From Pseudomonas urmiensis (GTDB taxonomy: Bacteria; Pseudomonadota; Gammaproteobacteria; Pseudomonadales; Pseudomonadaceae), in the NCBI RefSeq assembly GCF_014268815.2, contig NZ_JABWRE020000001.1, positions 2,795,001 through 2,859,000 of the forward strand: a stretch of 64,000 bases of DNA. The letters run 5' to 3'. Shown here piece after piece: positions 36,319 through 45,613 of the stretch; the stretch's first letter is position 1; every line of letters starts with the position of its first letter. A program made the translations under genes and the position numbers. The notes under the pieces were generated by a model. That model searched no databases and was not told where the DNA came from. It saw only the letters and a program-made list of their open reading frames with translations.

Positions 36319-38562
36319 TTGACTACTGCCCAGAACGCGCTCGACCAAGCGGTCGAACGCTGTGCCCAGGAACCGATCCAGGTCCCCGGCAGCATTCAGC
36401 CGCAGGGCTTTCTGCTGGTGCTGGACGAGCACGACCTGCGCATCCTCCAGGCCAGCGAAAACGCCGAGCGCTGGCTAGGCTTGCCAGCCCGCGAGTTGGT
36501 CGGCTGCACCTTCCCCGACCTGATCAGCGAAGGCTTCGACCTGCGCGCGCACCTTCAGTACCTGCCTGATGACGAAGTGTTTCCCTTCCATATTGGCGAC
36601 GTGCAACTGCGCCAAGGTCCCGGCGGCGAGCGCATGCGGGTGCTGGTGCATCGCCATGACCAGGTGCTGATCAGCGAATTCGAACCGATTCGCTCAAGCC
36701 CCGGGCCGACCGGCCATGGCGACTATTACCCGCTGGTGCGTGCGTTCGTCAGTAGCGTGCACCAGGCAGGCTCGATCGAAGAGCTGCTGCAGCAGTCGGT
36801 GGTGCAGCTCAAGCGCATCACCGGTTTCGGCCGAGTCAAAGCCTACCGCTTCGATGCCGAAGGTAATGGCCAGGTGCTGGCCGAGGTGGCGGACCCTGGC
36901 TACCCAAGCTACCTGGGCTTGTGCTTCCCAGCCTCCGACATTCCGCGCCAGGCCCGCGAGCTGTACCGGGTCAATCGCATCCGGGTGATCGAAGACGCCA
37001 ATTACCAGGCCTCGGTGCTTGTCCCAAGCAACAACCCGCGCACCGGCAAACCACTGGACATGAGTTTTGCCGCGCTGCGCAGCGTCTCTCCGGTGCACCT
37101 GCAATACATGCGCAACATGGGCACCCTGGCCTCGATGTCGCTGTCGATCGTGGTCGATGGCCAGCTGTGGGGCTTGGTCTCGTGCCACCATGAACAGCCG
37201 CACCGGGTCGACTTGCCGACCCGTACCGCCTGTGAGTTGCTCGGCAGCGTGCTGTCGCTGCAGATCGAGTCACGCGAGGCGCATACCAGCACCAGGACCC
37301 TGCTCGACATGCGCCAGCGCATCGTGCGCATGCTCGCCTCGATGGCCGACCATGACAACGTCAGCCAAGGCCTGCGTGCGCTGCCCGATGTGCTGCTGGA
37401 CTTCGCTGGCGCCAGCGGCGCCGCGATCATCTCCGCCGAACGCTGCGACCTGATCGGCATCACGCCGCCAGAGGCCCAGGTCAACGCCCTGGTGCACTGG
37501 CTGGGCGGGCGTGGCGAGGTGTTCCACACCGACAACATTCGCCGCGATATCGACGAGCTGCCGGAACTGGCCGAACACGCTGGCGGCCTGCTGGCGGTGT
37601 CAATCTCGCAAATCCACTCCAATTACCTGGTGTGGTTCCGCCCCGAGCAGATCCGCACCGTGACCTGGGCCGGGCGCCCGGAAAAACACATCAGCGCGCA
37701 AGGCTCGCTCGACCCGCGCAACAGCTTCGAGCGCTGGCAGGAGCAGCTCAGCGGTTTCTGCCAGGCCTGGGATCCACTGGTCATCGAAGGCGCTCAGGAA
37801 CTGCGCGGCGCGGTGTTCGGCATCGTCCTGCGCAAGGCTGAGGAGCTGGCGCAATTGGCCGGCGAGCTGAAGCGTTCGAACAAGGAGCTTGAAGCCTTCT
37901 CCTATAGCGTGTCACACGACCTGCGGGCGCCGCTGCGGCATATCGCCGGCTACACCGAGCTGCTCGGCGAGATCGAAGGCGCCGGGCTCAGCGAACGCGG
38001 CCGGCGTTTTTTGCAGCACATCGAGGAAGCCGCGCACTTTGCCGGCACCCTGGTCGACAACCTGCTCAACTTCTCGCAGATGGGCCGCTCGGCGCTGCGT
38101 CTGTCGGATGTCGACCTCAATACCCTGGTGGAGGCGATCCGCAGCGAAATGGCCCCCGACTATGCCGGTCGCGAGATCGTCTGGGAGGTCGAGCAATTAC
38201 CCAGGGTGATCGGCGACCCAGCTTTCATCAACATGGCCCTGCACAACCTGATCGCCAACGCCATCAAGTACACCCGGGGCCGCCAGCCTGCGCGGATCTG
38301 CATCGGCGCCCGGCAACTGGAAAACGAAACCGAGATTTTCATCTGCGACAACGGCGTGGGCTTTGACATGGCCTATGCCGGCAAGCTGTTCGGCGTGTTC
38401 CAGCGCCTGCACCGCATGGAAGATTTCGAAGGCACCGGGATTGGCCTGGCCAGTGTCCGGCGGATCATCGAACGGCATGATGGCCGAGTTTGGGCCGATG
38501 GCCAGATCGACCAGGGCGCCAGCTTCCATTTCACGCTCCCGCGTAATTCAATCAATACCTGA
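36319..38562 (+). CDS. bphP: bacteriophytochrome sensor histidine kinase
   Basis: A protein of 747 aa from a TTG start at 36319, chosen because AGGAGA lies upstream and MTTAQNALDQAVERC fits phytochrome N termini. Domains: PAS (~15-120) with the biliverdin-binding Cys15 in VERCAQEPIQVPGSIQP, GAF (~135-310) with PASDIPRQARELY and the conserved SPVHLQYMRNMG, PHY (~320-500), HisKA with the H-box SYSVSHDLRAPLRH, and HATPase (FICDNGVGFD, GTGIGLASVRRII). It reads IQPQG where most family members have IQPHG. It senses red/far-red light and would phosphorylate the regulator encoded next. No heme oxygenase gene (bphO) is in the window. Confidence 0.93.
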   Translation: MTTAQNALDQAVERCAQEPIQVPGSIQPQGFLLVLDEHDLRILQASENAERWLGLPARELVGCTFPDLISEGFDLRAHLQYLPDDEVFPFHIGDVQLRQGPGGERMRVLVHRHDQVLISEFEPIRSSPGPTGHGDYYPLVRAFVSSVHQAGSIEELLQQSVVQLKRITGFGRVKAYRFDAEGNGQVLAEVADPGYPSYLGLCFPASDIPRQARELYRVNRIRVIEDANYQASVLVPSNNPRTGKPLDMSFAALRSVSPVHLQYMRNMGTLASMSLSIVVDGQLWGLVSCHHEQPHRVDLPTRTACELLGSVLSLQIESREAHTSTRTLLDMRQRIVRMLASMADHDNVSQGLRALPDVLLDFAGASGAAIISAERCDLIGITPPEAQVNALVHWLGGRGEVFHTDNIRRDIDELPELAEHAGGLLAVSISQIHSNYLVWFRPEQIRTVTWAGRPEKHISAQGSLDPRNSFERWQEQLSGFCQAWDPLVIEGAQELRGAVFGIVLRKAEELAQLAGELKRSNKELEAFSYSVSHDLRAPLRHIAGYTELLGEIEGAGLSERGRRFLQHIEEAAHFAGTLVDNLLNFSQMGRSALRLSDVDLNTLVEAIRSEMAPDYAGREIVWEVEQLPRVIGDPAFINMALHNLIANAIKYTRGRQPARICIGARQLENETEIFICDNGVGFDMAYAGKLFGVFQRLHRMEDFEGTGIGLASVRRIIERHDGRVWADGQIDQGASFHFTLPRNSINT

Positions 38563-38577
38563 GGCAACCGTACGATC

Positions 38578-39039
38578 ATGCTCAAGCCCATCCTTTTGGT
38601 CGAAGACAACCCTAGGGACCTGGAGTTGACCCTCCTTGCGCTGGAGCGCAGCCAACTGGCCAACGAAGTCATCGTCTTGCGCGATGGCGCCGATGCCCTT
38701 GATTACCTGTTACGCCGTAACGCCTACGCCGATCGCGACGATGGCAACCCGGCGGTGTTGTTGCTGGACCTGAAACTGCCCAAGGTCGATGGCCTGGAAG
38801 TGCTCAAGGAAGTACGCGCGACCGCCGAGCTGCGCAGTATCCCGACGGTGATGCTGACCTCCTCACGCGAGGAGCCAGACCTGCTACGCGCCTACGAACT
38901 GGGGGTAAACGCCTACGTGGTCAAGCCGGTCGAATTCAAGGAGTTCGTCGCCGCCATCTCTGATCTTGGGGTGTTCTGGGCGGTGCTCAACGAGCCGCCA
39001 CCTGGCTCGTTGCGCCTGAACCGGCGCGGCAGCAATTGA
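38578..39039 (+). CDS. single-domain response regulator (Rcp1-like)
   Basis: A protein of 153 aa consisting of one receiver domain. The acidic pocket is VEDN (Glu9, Asp10), the phospho-acceptor is Asp64 in LLLDLKLPKVDG, the Thr is in MLTSSREE, and the Lys is in VVKPVEFKEF. There is no output domain. Regulators of this Rcp1 type follow phytochrome kinases in many bacteria, and this one starts 15 bases after bphP. Its stop overlaps or closely precedes the hybrid kinase start, so it probably relays phosphate within this operon. Confidence 0.93.
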   Translation: MLKPILLVEDNPRDLELTLLALERSQLANEVIVLRDGADALDYLLRRNAYADRDDGNPAVLLLDLKLPKVDGLEVLKEVRATAELRSIPTVMLTSSREEPDLLRAYELGVNAYVVKPVEFKEFVAAISDLGVFWAVLNEPPPGSLRLNRRGSN

Positions 39040-39050
39040 GCCTGGCGCCG

Positions 39051-41435
39051 ATGCTGCCCAGCCCGCTGAAACTGCTGATGGTCGAAGACAGCTCGATGGA
39101 CGCCGAGCTGAGCTTGCTGCGTCTGGAGCGCAGCGGCCTGCAGATTCAGTCGCAGTTGGTGTTCGACCATGTCGGCGTCGAGCACGCGCTGCGTGAAGCC
39201 AGCTTCGACCTGATCCTGTGTGACTGCGTGCTGCCCGGCTCCTCCGGCACCGAGGTGCTGGCGATTGCCCAGCGCCTGGCACCGGATGTGCCGTTCATCT
39301 TCCTGTCGGGCATTTACGGCGAAGAGCACGCGGTGGAGATGATCCGCCTCGGCGCCACCGACTACGTGCTGAAAAAGAACCTGCCGCTGCTGCCCAAAGC
39401 TGTACGCCGGGCACTCACCGAAGTGCAAGAGCGCCAGCGTCGGCGCCGCGCCGAAGAGGCCTTGGCCGATGTCGAGGCGCGCGCACGGATTGCCATCGAT
39501 GCCGCCGGCATGGGCACCTGGGACTTTCGCCCCGAAGACGGCCTGCTGCTGTGGGACGACCGCTGCAAGACCCTGTTTGGCCTGCCCACCGATACCGAGA
39601 TGAGCCTGGATGTGTTCTACGCGGGCATCTATCCCGATGACCGGGAAATGGTTCGCAACGCGGTCGAGCAAGCCATGCTGCCCACCAGCGATGGCCGCTA
39701 CCGGGTTGAGTTTCGTATCGCCCAGGCCAACGGCCTGGAGCCACGCTGGTTGCTCAGCAGCGGCCAGTGTCAGTTTGTCGAAGAGCGCTGCGTGCGGTTC
39801 TCCGGCGTGCTGCAGGACATCCAGCAACAGCGCCAGGCCACCCAGGCGCTGAAACAGCTCAACGAGATGCTCGGTGAGCGCGTCGAGCGACGCACCCGCG
39901 AACGCGACCGCGCCTGGGAGTTGTCCCAGGATTTGCTCGCGGTGCTGAACAAAGACCTCACCCCCGTCGCGCTCAACCCTGCCTGGGAAGCCAGCCTGGG
40001 CATCTCGCGCGAGCGCCTGAGCCAGACCTCGCTGCTGCACCTGTTGCCCGAGCAGGATCAGGAGTCGTTTCTTGCCGAACTGGCGGCCCTGGCCCATGGC
40101 CGCACCAGTGCGCGCTTCGTGGGCCGCATCCAGCATGCCAGTGGCCAGCAGCGTTGGTTGTCGTGGGTGGTGGTGCCGGAAGACACCCTGCTCTACGTAG
40201 TGGCGCGCGACATTACCAGCGAGCGTGAATCGTCCCTGGGCCTGGCCGAGGCCAACGCCCGCCTGCGTGAGCAGATCGATGAGCGCGAACGAATCGAAGC
40301 GGCGCTGCAACAGATGCAGCGCCTGGAAGCGGTTGGCCAGCTCACCGCAGGCGTGGCGCACGATTTCAATAATCTGCTGACGGTGATCCTCACCGGCGCC
40401 AGCTTCCTTGAACGCGACCTGGACAAGGCAAACTACGAGAAGGCCCGCAGCCGTCTGCAACACATCCGCGAAGCGGGCGAGCGCGGCGCCAAGCTGACCT
40501 CGCAATTGCTGGCGTTCTCCCGCCGCCAGCGCCTGGAGCCGGTGCCGCTGAACCTCAACCAGACCTTGGCCGGCCTTGAGGAGCTGCTGCGCCGCACCCT
40601 GGGTGGCAACATTTCGGTGCGCCTGGACCTGGACGACAGCCTCTGGCAAGCGCTGACCGATCCGACCCAAACCGAAATGATCATCCTCAACCTGGCGATC
40701 AACGCCCGCGACGCCATGCCCGACGGCGGCCAATTGACCCTGACCACGCGCAACACCCAGGTGCTGGCCCGCCCGCAGCGACCGGAGGACCCCGAGCCTG
40801 GCGAGTACGTTTCGCTGTCGATCCGCGACACCGGCTGTGGCATGAGCGAGGACGTGGTGGGCAAGGTATTCGAACCGTTCTTCACCACCAAGGACATCGG
40901 CAAGGGTTCAGGGCTGGGCCTGGCCCAGGTGTTCGGCTTTGCCAAACAATCCGGTGGCGGTGTGCGCATCGATACCGCACCGGGGCATGGCACGCTGGTG
41001 TCGGTCTACCTGCCGGCGGTCAAGCAGCCGTACGTGCTTGAAGCGGCAGTGGTCAATCAAGCGCAGCCGCTGGCGGCCGAGGGGCGCGATCGCACCGTGT
41101 TGCTGGTCGACGATGATCACCTGGTACGCGACATGATTGGCGATGTGTTGCGCCTGCACGGCTATCAGGTGCGCCAGGCGCATAGCGGCGAGCAGGCCTT
41201 GGTGCTGCTCGATGAGCACATCGACCTGCTGCTGACCGACTTCGCCATGCCCGAATTCAATGGCGCGCAGTTGGCCTTGGCAGCGCGCACGCGTTTTCCC
41301 AAGCTGCCGGTGGTGATCCTGACCGGCTATGCCGAGCTGCAGGGCCTGGAGTTGGCCGATAGCCTGGTGATCCAGAAACCGGTGCAGGCGCAAGTACTGG
41401 CGCAGGCATTGAACGATCTGTTGGGAGCGGTCTGA
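39051..41435 (+). CDS. hybrid histidine kinase (REC-PAS-PAS-HisKA-HATPase-REC)
   Basis: A protein of 794 aa from ATG 39051; a TTG at 39036, overlapping the previous stop as TTGA, would add five residues and neither has a good ribosome site. It has an N-terminal receiver (LLMVEDSSMDAEL, acceptor Asp in LILCDCVLPG), two PAS-like regions (~150-260 and ~290-390), the H-box AVGQLTAGVAHDFNNLL, an ATPase with RDTGCGMSEDV and GSGLGLAQVFGF, and a C-terminal receiver (LLVDDDHLVRDM, LLLTDFAMPEFNG). There are no membrane segments, so it is cytoplasmic. It may be the downstream partner of the light-sensing pair. Confidence 0.9.
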   Translation: MLPSPLKLLMVEDSSMDAELSLLRLERSGLQIQSQLVFDHVGVEHALREASFDLILCDCVLPGSSGTEVLAIAQRLAPDVPFIFLSGIYGEEHAVEMIRLGATDYVLKKNLPLLPKAVRRALTEVQERQRRRRAEEALADVEARARIAIDAAGMGTWDFRPEDGLLLWDDRCKTLFGLPTDTEMSLDVFYAGIYPDDREMVRNAVEQAMLPTSDGRYRVEFRIAQANGLEPRWLLSSGQCQFVEERCVRFSGVLQDIQQQRQATQALKQLNEMLGERVERRTRERDRAWELSQDLLAVLNKDLTPVALNPAWEASLGISRERLSQTSLLHLLPEQDQESFLAELAALAHGRTSARFVGRIQHASGQQRWLSWVVVPEDTLLYVVARDITSERESSLGLAEANARLREQIDERERIEAALQQMQRLEAVGQLTAGVAHDFNNLLTVILTGASFLERDLDKANYEKARSRLQHIREAGERGAKLTSQLLAFSRRQRLEPVPLNLNQTLAGLEELLRRTLGGNISVRLDLDDSLWQALTDPTQTEMIILNLAINARDAMPDGGQLTLTTRNTQVLARPQRPEDPEPGEYVSLSIRDTGCGMSEDVVGKVFEPFFTTKDIGKGSGLGLAQVFGFAKQSGGGVRIDTAPGHGTLVSVYLPAVKQPYVLEAAVVNQAQPLAAEGRDRTVLLVDDDHLVRDMIGDVLRLHGYQVRQAHSGEQALVLLDEHIDLLLTDFAMPEFNGAQLALAARTRFPKLPVVILTGYAELQGLELADSLVIQKPVQAQVLAQALNDLLGAV

Positions 41436-41504
41436 GCAGGAAGCTCGGCCGTTTTTCAAACGAAGAAAGCGGGAGAGTGTTGGAGGGTAAAGCGAGGAGG
41501 AAAA

Positions 41505-41579
41505 TGGCAGGGGCGGCTGGATTCGAACCAACGCATGGCAGGATCAAAACCTGCTGCCTTACCGCTTGGCGACGCCCCT
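41505..41579 (-). tRNA. tRNA-Gln (anticodon TTG)
   Basis: 75 nt with CCA encoded. On the minus strand it has acceptor AGGGGCG paired with CGCCCCT, a D-arm GCCAAGCGGTAAGGC, anticodon arm GCAGG-TTTTGAT-CCTGC, T-arm GTTGG-TTCGAAT-CCAGC. The loop places TTG as anticodon. It stands alone downstream of the hybrid kinase gene. Confidence 0.95.
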
Positions 41580-41875
41580 GTATCGGATGCGACGAGTGCT
41601 GGGCACTGTCGTTCTGACAACTCCCCGTGGATGACAACATGGGTTGCTGTCGGGGAATGCGCGGCACTTTAACAACAAACGTTCGATGTGGGAAGTTTTT
41701 TTTTAAAAAAAATTGCCGGAAAACAGCAGGTTAGTCATTAGCGAGCTGTGTGAGCGCGGTGATCGTGCAGGCACCTCTCGACCATCCGTCGTAATTTCCC
41801 AACGCTGCCTCAACACAATCGCCTCGCCCCCTTCCAATCAGATAAGCCATATCAGCGCATCACAAGGAGGGCGCC

Positions 41876-42118
41876 ATGCCAGTTTCCCATGACCTGTACC
41901 AGGACCTGCACTACCCGCGCGAGATCGTCCAGCAACGCCGCCAGCAAGACCCGAAGCTCGATCGCCTGCTCGACGAGTACATCGATATCGACAATCAGGT
42001 GCTGGCCGCAGAAGCGATCTCGGCGGGCATCGCCAACGATGACGATCTGCACCGCCTCAAGGAGCGCCGCCTGACGGTCAAGTACATGATCGAACGGCAA
42101 CTCGAACGCAAAAGCTGA
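41876..42118 (+). CDS. YdcH-family (DUF465) protein
   Basis: A protein of 80 aa with the DUF465 pattern: a first helix with KLDRLLDEYIDIDNQV, then DDLHRLKERRLTVKYMIERQL. AAGGAGG lies just before the ATG. It is short, charged and probably a helical hairpin. Function in the family is not settled. Confidence 0.8.
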   Translation: MPVSHDLYQDLHYPREIVQQRRQQDPKLDRLLDEYIDIDNQVLAAEAISAGIANDDDLHRLKERRLTVKYMIERQLERKS

Positions 42119-42321
42119 GTCGCGAGACTGCTTGAGCAACGCCGGCGTGCGCGCCTCCACAAAGCGCCAAGCAGGGTGATCTTACGAGCGACATTGTCCG
42201 GTATCCGCCCAGTATCGGAGCTATCGCATAAGGCGATCGTTGCCTGCCAATTTATCTATTGGTCAAAATAGCCGCGCTCGCGCATGCTGCGCCCTGCCCT
42301 GTCCTTCGAGGAATTTTCGCT

Positions 42322-43407
42322 GTGTCCGCCTGGATCCCCACGCCGCTGCGCCACCTGCAGCAACGCCTACGCAGCGAAGCGCGCGCCGACAGTGCGTTGC
42401 TGGCCAGCTTCGAGGATAAAGCCCGCGAACGTGGCTACACCCTGAGCGACGGCCAGCACCGGGTGATTGCCTGCATGGCCGAGCAGTTGGCACTGCTGGA
42501 GCAAGGCCAGGCACGCAGCCTGTACCTGTATGGCGCGGTCGGGCGCGGCAAAAGCTGGCTGCTCGATGGTTTTTTCCAGGCGCTTGCAATCGAGGCCAAA
42601 CGTCGCCTGCACTTTCATGACTTCTTCGCTCGCCTGCACCAGGGCATGCATCGCCACCGGGCGCTGGACGATGCCTTGGGCGCGACCCTGGATGAGTTGA
42701 TCGGCGCGTGCCGCGCGCTGTGCTTCGATGAGTTCCATGTGCATGACATTGGCGATGCCATGTTGCTGACCCGGCTGTTCACGGCGCTGTTCGAGCGGGG
42801 GATTTTTGTCCTCCTGACGTCCAACTATGCCCCTGAGGGGCTGCTGCCCAATCCGTTGTATCACGAGCGTTTTCTGCCGGTGATCCGCTTGATCAACGGC
42901 CGCATGCACGTGCTCGAAGTGGGCGGCGATACCGATTTTCGCAGCCTGCCCGCCAACCGCGAGCATCAGCGCTTTACCCAAGGCCACTACGTGTGGCCGG
43001 GTGAGGCGCAGCAGTTGCAGGCGTTGCTGGTGCCCGCTACCGAACCGGTCATGCTGGAGGTGAACCAGCGCCCGCTGCGCGCACTGGCCAGCGATGAGCG
43101 ACACGTGATGTTTGGCTTTGCCGATTTGTGCGAACAGCCGACGGCGGTGATCGATTATTTGCACATGGCTGGGCGCTATGAGCGCTGGGTGATCGCAGGT
43201 CTGGATGACCTGGCCGAGTGCTCGCTGGCGGCGCAGCAGCGCTTCGTCAACCTGGTGGATGTGTTGTATGACCAGGACCGCGAGCTGGTGGTGATTGCGC
43301 GGCGGCCGCTGGCGGACAGTCTGGGTGGGGCGATTGCTGATCTGATGCGTACGCGCAGTCGCTTGGGGCAGTTGCATCAGGTTGGGCCGGTAACGCGCTT
43401 GGACTGA
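42322..43407 (+). CDS. AFG1/ZapE-family ATPase
   Basis: A protein of 361 aa with Walker A GAVGRGKSWLLD, Walker B LCFDEFHVHDIGDAML and the sensor-like VLLTSNYAPEGLLPNP. This is the AFG1/ZapE AAA-like family (ZapE acts at the division ring in E. coli). It starts at GTG 42322 with GAGGA at 9 bases. The Walker A reads GRGKS where canonical ZapE proteins have GxGKT, and Pseudomonas usually also encodes a ZapE elsewhere, so this may be a paralogue; I leave the symbol empty. It stands alone, followed by an inverted REP pair. Confidence 0.85.
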   Translation: MSAWIPTPLRHLQQRLRSEARADSALLASFEDKARERGYTLSDGQHRVIACMAEQLALLEQGQARSLYLYGAVGRGKSWLLDGFFQALAIEAKRRLHFHDFFARLHQGMHRHRALDDALGATLDELIGACRALCFDEFHVHDIGDAMLLTRLFTALFERGIFVLLTSNYAPEGLLPNPLYHERFLPVIRLINGRMHVLEVGGDTDFRSLPANREHQRFTQGHYVWPGEAQQLQALLVPATEPVMLEVNQRPLRALASDERHVMFGFADLCEQPTAVIDYLHMAGRYERWVIAGLDDLAECSLAAQQRFVNLVDVLYDQDRELVVIARRPLADSLGGAIADLMRTRSRLGQLHQVGPVTRLD

Positions 43408-43412
43408 CCGCC

Positions 43413-43521
43413 GCTATCGCGGGGCAAGCCTGCTCCCACGATAGCCGCGATAGCATCAGTTCGCTTCCACGCCACCTGTGAACGCTGCGCTATCGTGGGA
43501 GCGGGCTTGCCCCGCGATAGC
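43413..43521. repeat. inverted REP pair (33-bp arms)
   Basis: Arms at 43413-43445 and 43489-43521 are complementary with one mismatch. They lie between the convergent ATPase gene and prpE, where they could act as a bidirectional terminator. Confidence 0.9.
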
Positions 43522-43539
43522 GATATCAGCGCCGCCGCA

Positions 43540-45429
43540 TCAGCCAGCCCTGGGCAAATCCGCCAACACCCCTTCAATCTCGCCAAGCACCGCCGGATCA
43601 TCCAAGGTCGAAGGCGGCACATAATCCTGGCCATCGGCAATCTTGCGCAACACGGCCCGCAGGATCTTCCCTGAGCGAGTCTTGGGCAAACGCTTGACCA
43701 AGCGCACCTGGCTAAAACACGCCAACGCGCCGATGTGCTCGCGCACGCTGGCCACCAGGTCCTTCTGCAGCTGCTGCTCGCCAATCCCTTCGCCATCCTT
43801 GAGCACCACCAGCGCCAACGGCACCTGCCCTTTGATCTCGTCATGCACGCCGATCACCGCGCATTCGGCCACTGCTGGATGGCGTGCCACCAAGTCCTCC
43901 ATCTCGCCAGTCGACAGCCTGTGCCCGGAGACGTTAATCACATCGTCAGTACGGCCCATGATGTAGACGAAGCCATCGTCATCCAGATACCCGCCGTCGC
44001 CGGTGTGGTAGTAGCCAGGATAGGTGTGCAGATAAGCCTGCAGATAGCGCTCATGATCACCCCACAGGGTCTGGCTGCAACCGGGTGGCAGCGGTAAGGC
44101 AATCACGATCGAGCCTTGCTGGTTGGGGCCCAGCAACTGGCCGTCGTCATCCAGCACCTGCACGTGATAACCGGGCACGGCGCGATTACTCGAGCCGGGT
44201 CGGGCGGCGCTGCCCTCAAGGCCGACACAAGGCGCGGTGACCGGCCAGCCGGTCTCGGTCTGCCACCAATGATCGTGCACCGGCTTGCCGCTGACCCGTT
44301 CCAGCCATTGATGGGTGCTGGAGTCGAGTTTCTCTCCTGCCAGGAACAACTGGCGCAGCGAGCTCAAGTCATGCCGGGCGATCAGTTCGCCATCGGGGTC
44401 TTCCTTGCGAATCGCACGCATGGCAGTGGGCGCGCAGAACAGCGCATTGACCTGGTACTGCTCGACTACCCGCCAATACGCCGAGGCATCGGGGGTGCGG
44501 ATCGGCTTGCCTTCGTAGAACACCGTGGTGCAGCCGTTCATCAATGGCCCATAGACGATCAGTGAGTGGCCGACCACCCAGCCCACGTCGGAGATCCCCC
44601 ACCAGACATCGCCGGCCTGCATGCCGTAGATATGGCGCATGGCAAAGCTCAGGGCCACCGCGTTGCCGCCGTTCTCGCGCACGATCCCCTTGGGTTTGCC
44701 GGTGGTGCCGGAGGTGTACATGATGTACAGCGGATCGCCCGCATCCAACTCGACCGGTGGCACGGGCTGGGCGTTGGCCAGCGCTTGAGTCCAGTCCAGG
44801 TCACGCCCGGCTTGCAGTTCAGCACGCGCCTGCGGTCGCTGCAGCACCAGCACCTGCTTGGGCTGATGCGTGGCCAGCTGCAGCGCGCGGTCGACCAGTG
44901 GCTTGTATTCGATCACCCGCTCGAACTCCAGCCCACACGAGGCGGTGAGCAGCAGCGTCGGCCGGGCATCGTCGATGCGCAGCGCCAGCTCGTTGGCGGC
45001 AAAGCCACCGAACACCACCGAATGCACCGCGCCAATCCGCGCACAGGCCAGCATGGCCATCGCCGCCTGGGGCACCATGGGCATGTAGATGATCACCCCA
45101 TCGCCCTTGCACACGCCCAACTCGCGCAGCAGCCCGGCCAGGCGCGCCACTTCATCGCATAGCTGCTGGTAGCTGAAGCGCTGCTGCACGCCGGTCACCG
45201 GCGAGTCGTAGATCAGCGCGGTCTGCTCGCCGCGGCCCTGCTCGATCTGATGATCGAGCGCCAGGTAGCAGCTATTTAGGCGGCCATCGGCGAACCAGCG
45301 GTGGGTACCGTCGGGGTTGTCTTGCAGGGTCTGCAAAGGCTTGCGATGCCAGGCCAAATGCTCGGCCTGCTCGGCCCAGAAGGCCACGGGATCGGCAATG
45401 GAACGGGCGTAGCTGTGCTGGTAAGTCAT
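43540..45429 (-). CDS. prpE: propionyl-CoA synthetase
   Basis: A protein of 629 aa of the acetyl/propionyl-CoA synthetase (ANL) family. Motifs: YIMYTSGTTGKPKGIVRENGG cut here to YTSGTTGKPKGIV, the acetyl-CoA-synthetase-type WWQTETGWP, the hinge GYYHTGDGGYLDDDGFVYI, and the catalytic acylated Lys in LPKTRSGKILRAVLRKI. The N-terminal pattern YARSIADPVAFW and the length of ~630 fit PrpE better than Acs. No other propionate genes (prpBCD) lie nearby, so it is a stand-alone gene. Acetate or butyrate as substrate cannot be excluded. Confidence 0.88.
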   Translation of the reverse strand: MTYQHSYARSIADPVAFWAEQAEHLAWHRKPLQTLQDNPDGTHRWFADGRLNSCYLALDHQIEQGRGEQTALIYDSPVTGVQQRFSYQQLCDEVARLAGLLRELGVCKGDGVIIYMPMVPQAAMAMLACARIGAVHSVVFGGFAANELALRIDDARPTLLLTASCGLEFERVIEYKPLVDRALQLATHQPKQVLVLQRPQARAELQAGRDLDWTQALANAQPVPPVELDAGDPLYIMYTSGTTGKPKGIVRENGGNAVALSFAMRHIYGMQAGDVWWGISDVGWVVGHSLIVYGPLMNGCTTVFYEGKPIRTPDASAYWRVVEQYQVNALFCAPTAMRAIRKEDPDGELIARHDLSSLRQLFLAGEKLDSSTHQWLERVSGKPVHDHWWQTETGWPVTAPCVGLEGSAARPGSSNRAVPGYHVQVLDDDGQLLGPNQQGSIVIALPLPPGCSQTLWGDHERYLQAYLHTYPGYYHTGDGGYLDDDGFVYIMGRTDDVINVSGHRLSTGEMEDLVARHPAVAECAVIGVHDEIKGQVPLALVVLKDGEGIGEQQLQKDLVASVREHIGALACFSQVRLVKRLPKTRSGKILRAVLRKIADGQDYVPPSTLDDPAVLGEIEGVLADLPRAG

Positions 45430-45613
45430 GTCGGTCGCAACCTAAATACTTGTTGTTATTGAAGGGCGAGCCTCCAGTATGGACCGCCAGCACGCGCCTG
45501 CCATGGGACGAAAGTCCATAACCGACCTGCAAATTCGCAGACCCAGCGCCACGCCCAGGGAGAATTTGCCGGTATCATGCCGGGCCCTGCCCCAGCACCC
45601 GTGCCACTGCCCC

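Noticed and set aside
38913..40733. A 606-codon minus-strand frame opposite the hybrid kinase.
   Set aside because: The plus strand encodes a kinase with intact motifs; the reverse frame has no domain.
41505..41579. tRNA-Gln as prophage attachment site.
   Set aside because: The integrase lies about 12 kb away and flanking genes are ordinary chromosomal genes.
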